Assembly (NCBI GenBank): GCA_002415785.1
Contig: DIAJ01000004.1
Location: forward strand, 1-26,218
Direction of reading: 5' to 3'
Source of the DNA: Flavobacteriales bacterium UBA5081
GTDB taxonomy: Bacteria; Bacteroidota; Bacteroidia; Flavobacteriales_E; Vicingaceae
DNA length: 26,218 nucleotides
The notes beneath the pieces are model-generated. The model was not told the origin of the DNA. It worked only from the letters and a program-made list of their open reading frames with translations, and made no database searches. This document shows positions 23,806-26,218 of the stretch, piece by piece. How positions within the stretch are numbered: position 1 is the first letter of the stretch; every line of letters starts with the position of its first letter. The position numbers and the translations under genes are program-made.

Positions 23806-24788
23806 AACTACATCTTGACAAAAAACTATTTCGACAAGCAGTACAGTTTACTTCAGATCAAATGCAAATACCTGCAATATATGTAGAAAAAGACTATTGG
23901 GTAACCTATGCACTTTATACAATTTTCAATGATAAAATTGGCAGTGATACTATTTTCAAAGGAGGAACAGCTCTATCAAAATGCTATGACATAATTAAAA
24001 GGTTTTCAGAAGATATTGATCTAGTTGTTTTAAGAAAAGAAGGCGAATCAAACAACAAACTAACAAGAAAAATAAGAACGATTAGTCGTGTAGTGAGCAA
24101 TGTACTTCCTGAAATAAAAATAGAAGGTTTGACTCATAAAATGGGTATGAATCGTAAAACAGCACACTCATACAACAAAGAATTTCAAGGAGACTATGGT
24201 CAAGTAAGAGATGCTATTGTGGTTGAAGCTACTTGGCTTGGGTACTTTGAACCTTATACAACTAAGACTATTTGCTCATTTATGGGTGAAATGATGATCA
24301 ATAACGGACAAAATAAAATAGTTAAGGAGCAAGGTTTATTACCTTTCAACGTATTTGTTTTAGAACCTAGCAGAACTATTTGTGAAAAGGTTATGAGTTT
24401 AGTTCGGTTCTCGTATAGTGAAGATTCAATTACAGATTTAAAGAATAAAATTAGACACGTATATGATTTAAACCAACTTCTATCCGAAAAGGAACTATTT
24501 ACTTTTTTTAAATCAAAAGAATTTGAAAATGTGTTATTAAAGGTTGCTCAAGATGATGTTATAAGCTTTAAGAATAATAACGAATGGTTAAAGTATCATC
24601 CGGTTGATTCCTTAATTTTTGAAAATCCTGAAAAAGTATGGAATGATTTGAAATCCACCTACGAGTCTGACTTTAAAAACTTAATTTATGGTTCTTTTCC
24701 AAAGGAAACAGACTTATTAGAAACTTTAAGTCAAATTAAAAAAAGAGTATCATCAATTGAATGGAATATTAAATTGGAAAACAAATAA
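23802..24788 (+). CDS. AbiEii-type nucleotidyltransferase toxin
   Basis: This nucleotidyltransferase of 328 residues shows the expected motifs: Phe52-Lys53-Gly54-Gly55-Thr56 in IFKGGTALSKCYD, and FSEDIDLVV with Asp71 and Asp73, then a Lys-Glu-rich helical segment VLEPSRTICEKVMSLVRFS as in AbiEii/AbiGii. AbiEii toxins stop growth, and in related proteins transfer nucleotides to tRNA acceptor stems; the pair can act in phage exclusion. The ATG at 23802 overlaps the antitoxin stop (ATGA); a TTG 12 bases earlier would be less natural. Confidence 0.88.
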   Translation: MKLHLDKKLFRQAVQFTSDQMQIPAIYVEKDYWVTYALYTIFNDKIGSDTIFKGGTALSKCYDIIKRFSEDIDLVVLRKEGESNNKLTRKIRTISRVVSNVLPEIKIEGLTHKMGMNRKTAHSYNKEFQGDYGQVRDAIVVEATWLGYFEPYTTKTICSFMGEMMINNGQNKIVKEQGLLPFNVFVLEPSRTICEKVMSLVRFSYSEDSITDLKNKIRHVYDLNQLLSEKELFTFFKSKEFENVLLKVAQDDVISFKNNNEWLKYHPVDSLIFENPEKVWNDLKSTYESDFKNLIYGSFPKETDLLETLSQIKKRVSSIEWNIKLENK

Positions 24789-24888
24789 AGTGGAACGATA
24801 CCTTAGTAAAAAACAACTATATGTAAAAGGTCAACCTTCGCTCCGAAGAACTTACAACAATCCTTCTTATTATTAAAGCATAATTTAG

Positions 24889-24962
24889 TTTTTCTTCCCT
24901 CTTGATTATCTGATCCCTAATAAAATGCTATGTTTGTGGGGATAAGAAGCCGCTGAGTGAAA
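24889..24962 (+). repeat. Promoter-bearing repeat, copy C1
   Basis: This 74-bp segment matches copy C2 at 66 of 74 positions by hand count. It contains GATTATCTGAT (24904-24914) and the -7 box TATGTTTG (24929-24936), followed by a conserved leader GATAAGAAGC-GCTGAGTGAAA. A looser upstream part with CAATCCTTC (24858-24866) is also shared. The gene-free interval 24789-25097 otherwise holds a small hairpin CTTCG-CTC-CGAAG (24836-24848) and a mini-ORF. Confidence 0.85.
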
Positions 24963-25026
24963 ACTTATTTGATTAACAGAGGACTTTAATCAAGCTGCAT
25001 ATATTTTTACTAATGAGTTTTTAAAA

Positions 25027-25101
25027 ATGTTATATATTGAAGGTTTTATTAATAATAAGAATAGTCTTTTTTATTTAAAGTCAGGATCATACTGCAAATG
25101 A
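25027..25101 (+). CDS. 24-residue mini-ORF coupled to the next gene
   Basis: ATG at 25027 opens a 24-codon frame (MLYIEGFINNKNSLFYLK and a few more) whose TGA overlaps the next ATG (ATGA 25098-25101). The frame stays open leftwards to 24973 and reads like ordinary protein (LTEDFNQAAYIFTNEF), so it may be the stub of an eroded gene or a coupled leader peptide. Confidence 0.25.
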   Translation: MLYIEGFINNKNSLFYLKSGSYCK

Positions 25102-25541
25102 AAATAAGATATTTATATACCTTTAGTTTTTCAGAAAAGGTTCTGTTTAATAGTTTCAGTGATGCTCAACTAAAAGTCTTAGAGGATAAATTGAAATGTA
25201 ATTACGCAATTGTAACTAAGAAAACTGAAGAAATAGTAGAATTCAAAATTAATCCATTTAAGACACCAAATTGGACGACAATGGGAGGAGCAAATAGAGG
25301 TGAATTTTATCTTACTACTAATGGTCGTCAAAACAAGTTAGTGTATAAAATTGAATTTAAATTTGTATTTATTTTGTTTAATTTGTTTTGCTTTACTGTT
25401 TTAATTATAGAGCAAAACATATGGCCATTTCCTTTCCTATTTCTTGTTGCTTTTGCTATAAATTTTGCTATTGTGAGATTCATTAACGACTTGTTTTTTG
25501 ATTCAATTTTAAAAATAATAAAAACGAAGGCTTCTCAATAA
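25098..25541 (+). CDS. Unknown membrane protein downstream of repeat C1
   Basis: I do not recognise a family for this 147-residue protein. Residues 1-85 are soluble and mixed (FSDAQLKVLEDKLKCNYAIV, then GEFYLTTNGRQNKLVYKIEF, with a beta-strand look). Two hydrophobic helices follow at about 92-108 and 113-131, and a short basic tail. It would be a small membrane-anchored protein with its larger part in the cytoplasm. The nearest promoter is in repeat C1, about 160 bases upstream. AT-rich like its surroundings, which suggests an acquired gene. Confidence 0.65.
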   Translation: MKIRYLYTFSFSEKVLFNSFSDAQLKVLEDKLKCNYAIVTKKTEEIVEFKINPFKTPNWTTMGGANRGEFYLTTNGRQNKLVYKIEFKFVFILFNLFCFTVLIIEQNIWPFPFLFLVAFAINFAIVRFINDLFFDSILKIIKTKASQ

Positions 25542-25551
25542 ACGTTTTTCG

Positions 25552-25580
25552 AAGCCGAATGATTTGCAATCCTTCGGCTT
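25552..25580. repeat. Hairpin downstream of the unknown membrane gene
   Basis: AAGCCGAA (25552-25559) and TTCGGCTT (25573-25580) form an 8-bp stem with a 13-base loop, close in sequence to the YceI terminator at 7-32, but without a following T run on the plus strand. It may be a weak terminator of the gene ending at 25541. Confidence 0.45.
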
Positions 25581-25620
25581 AGCCTTATGATACACCTAGA
25601 ATAAACTACCTTATCACAAA

Positions 25621-25694
25621 TTTTTCTTCCTTTTTGATTATCTGATCACTAAAAAAACGTTATGTTTGTGAGGATAAGAAGCTGCTGAGTGAAA
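25621..25694 (+). repeat. Promoter-bearing repeat, copy C2
   Basis: This is the second copy, with GATTATCTGAT at 25636-25646 and -7 box TATGTTTG at 25661-25668. Transcription would start near 25675, giving a leader of about 78 bases to the ATG at 25753. The shared part upstream includes TGCAATCCTTCG (25565-25576), also found before copy C3. Confidence 0.85.
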
Positions 25695-25752
25695 TGATAT
25701 TATTTTTTAGCGGATGCTTATTAGTTAGCAATAATTAACCAAACATAATTTC

Positions 25753-26055
25753 ATGAAAACAACAATCCTTTTATTCCTTTTAATACTTTCGACAACAGCT
25801 TATTCCCAAACTCACCAGGACTTTGAGTATTTATCAATGACCCAAGTTGACTATGAAATCAAACTTAACAAGGATTCTGAAAGTTTTGAAACCATAAATG
25901 TTAAGGACGAAATGTCAAAAGACTTCTACGACTATAGACCGTTTCTGAAAAGAATTCAAGAATATGAAAAGCAAGGGTGGGAAATTGTTTTCAATAATGT
26001 TTATGGACAAGGTATGTTTCCACGTAACTATGTATTGATGAAACGAAAAAAATAA
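25753..26055 (+). CDS. Small secreted protein downstream of repeat C2, function unknown
   Basis: A 100-residue protein with a clear signal peptide (1-18, ending AYSQ). The mature part is acidic then basic, with FEYLSMTQVDYEIKLNKD near the front and the C-terminal pattern YEKQGWEIVFNNVYGQ...YVLMKRKK. The LxxYExQGWE phrase recalls DUF4177-type small proteins, but this is only a resemblance. It probably acts in the periplasm. Its ATG lies 58 bases after repeat C2, so the repeat likely supplies the promoter and leader. Confidence 0.72.
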   Translation: MKTTILLFLLILSTTAYSQTHQDFEYLSMTQVDYEIKLNKDSESFETINVKDEMSKDFYDYRPFLKRIQEYEKQGWEIVFNNVYGQGMFPRNYVLMKRKK

Positions 26056-26072
26056 ATGCTGCTAGCAGCATT
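26055..26072. repeat. 18-bp palindrome after the secreted-protein gene
   Basis: A perfect dyad AATGCTGCTAGCAGCATT begins on the last base of the stop codon. There is no T run after it, so it is a poor intrinsic terminator, though it could still be a 3' end stabiliser. Confidence 0.5.
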
Positions 26073-26147
26073 GCATCCATAGAATCTCCTTAGAATACGG
26101 ACAGCTGCAATCCTTCGTCAAATCCAAGAATAAATTGCATTATTTAT

Positions 26148-26201
26148 ATTTTCTTCTCCTTTGATTATCTGATAGCTAATAAAATGCTATGTTTGTGGGA
26201 T
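26148..26201 (+). repeat. Promoter-bearing repeat, copy C3 (partial match)
   Basis: This third copy matches C1 almost fully from GATTATCTGAT (26163-26173) through the -7 box TATGTTTG (26188-26195), then diverges after GTGGGA where C1 and C2 share a leader. TGCAATCCTTCG occurs upstream (26106-26117). Any gene it drives lies beyond the window. Confidence 0.75.
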
Positions 26202-26218
26202 CATGACTAAAACTTGTG

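Noticed and set aside
24929..24955. Conserved micro-ORF in repeats C1 and C2 (MFVGIRSR and MFVRIRSC)
   Set aside because: Its ATG lies inside the presumed -7 box, so it would not be transcribed from that promoter; conservation is explained by the repeat itself.
24789..26218. Integron gene-cassette array with attC sites
   Set aside because: The repeat spacing looks right, but no GTTRRRY/RYYYAAC core pair was found at the expected places and no integrase gene is in the window; kept only as a repeat-separated gene string.

Overview
The window reads as chromosomal DNA of a marine or freshwater Bacteroidota, most likely a flavobacterium in the broad sense (Cryomorphaceae or Crocinitomicaceae type). 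The reasons are AT-rich DNA, start codons without Shine-Dalgarno sequences, repeated -7 boxes of the Bacteroidota form TAnnTTTG, a TonB receptor with an N-terminal carboxypeptidase-regulatory-like domain, HYC_CC_PP and TRL-like families, and the gene order paaEABCD. No rRNA, tRNA, CRISPR array, IS element or prophage was recognised.

Layout. (1) 1-1340: two leftward genes, a YceI-type lipoprotein and a YdeI/OmdA-type protein. (2) 1444-6831: the ring-epoxidising phenylacetyl-CoA oxygenase paaEABCD, then three tandem TRL-like lipoproteins, a terminator, and paaG, the isomerase that acts on the epoxide product. (3) 6854-7593: a leftward pair, a CopD-like membrane protein and a small conserved protein, divergent from (4) 7737-12712: ric (iron-sulfur repair), a large unrecognised cysteine-containing protein, nadA and nadB. 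Three copies of a 7-base half site lie in the divergent promoter. The logic appears to be protection or repair of Fe-S enzymes coupled to Fe-S-dependent NAD synthesis. (5) 12771-15901: a metal-handling cassette of HYC_CC_PP protein, secreted HMA-domain protein and TonB-dependent receptor. (6) 15942-17133: a second YdeI/OmdA-type protein and a RelE/ParE toxin-antitoxin pair. (7) 17285-22469: housekeeping genes dnaE and trxA, a DUF58 protein and a 56-residue membrane protein. (8) 22470-26218: an AT-rich accessory stretch with an orphan MNT nucleotidyltransferase, a perfect 38-bp palindrome, an AbiE-type toxin-antitoxin pair with an inverted-repeat operator, and then single unknown genes separated by three copies of a promoter-bearing repeat.

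The parts most worth a second look are the repeat-separated gene string at the right end, the 38-bp palindrome, the half-site array in front of ric, the unknown 592-residue protein between ric and nadA, and the TRL triplet lodged in the phenylacetate locus. All positions and motif matches were read by eye; family names rest on recognised motifs, not on database searches.
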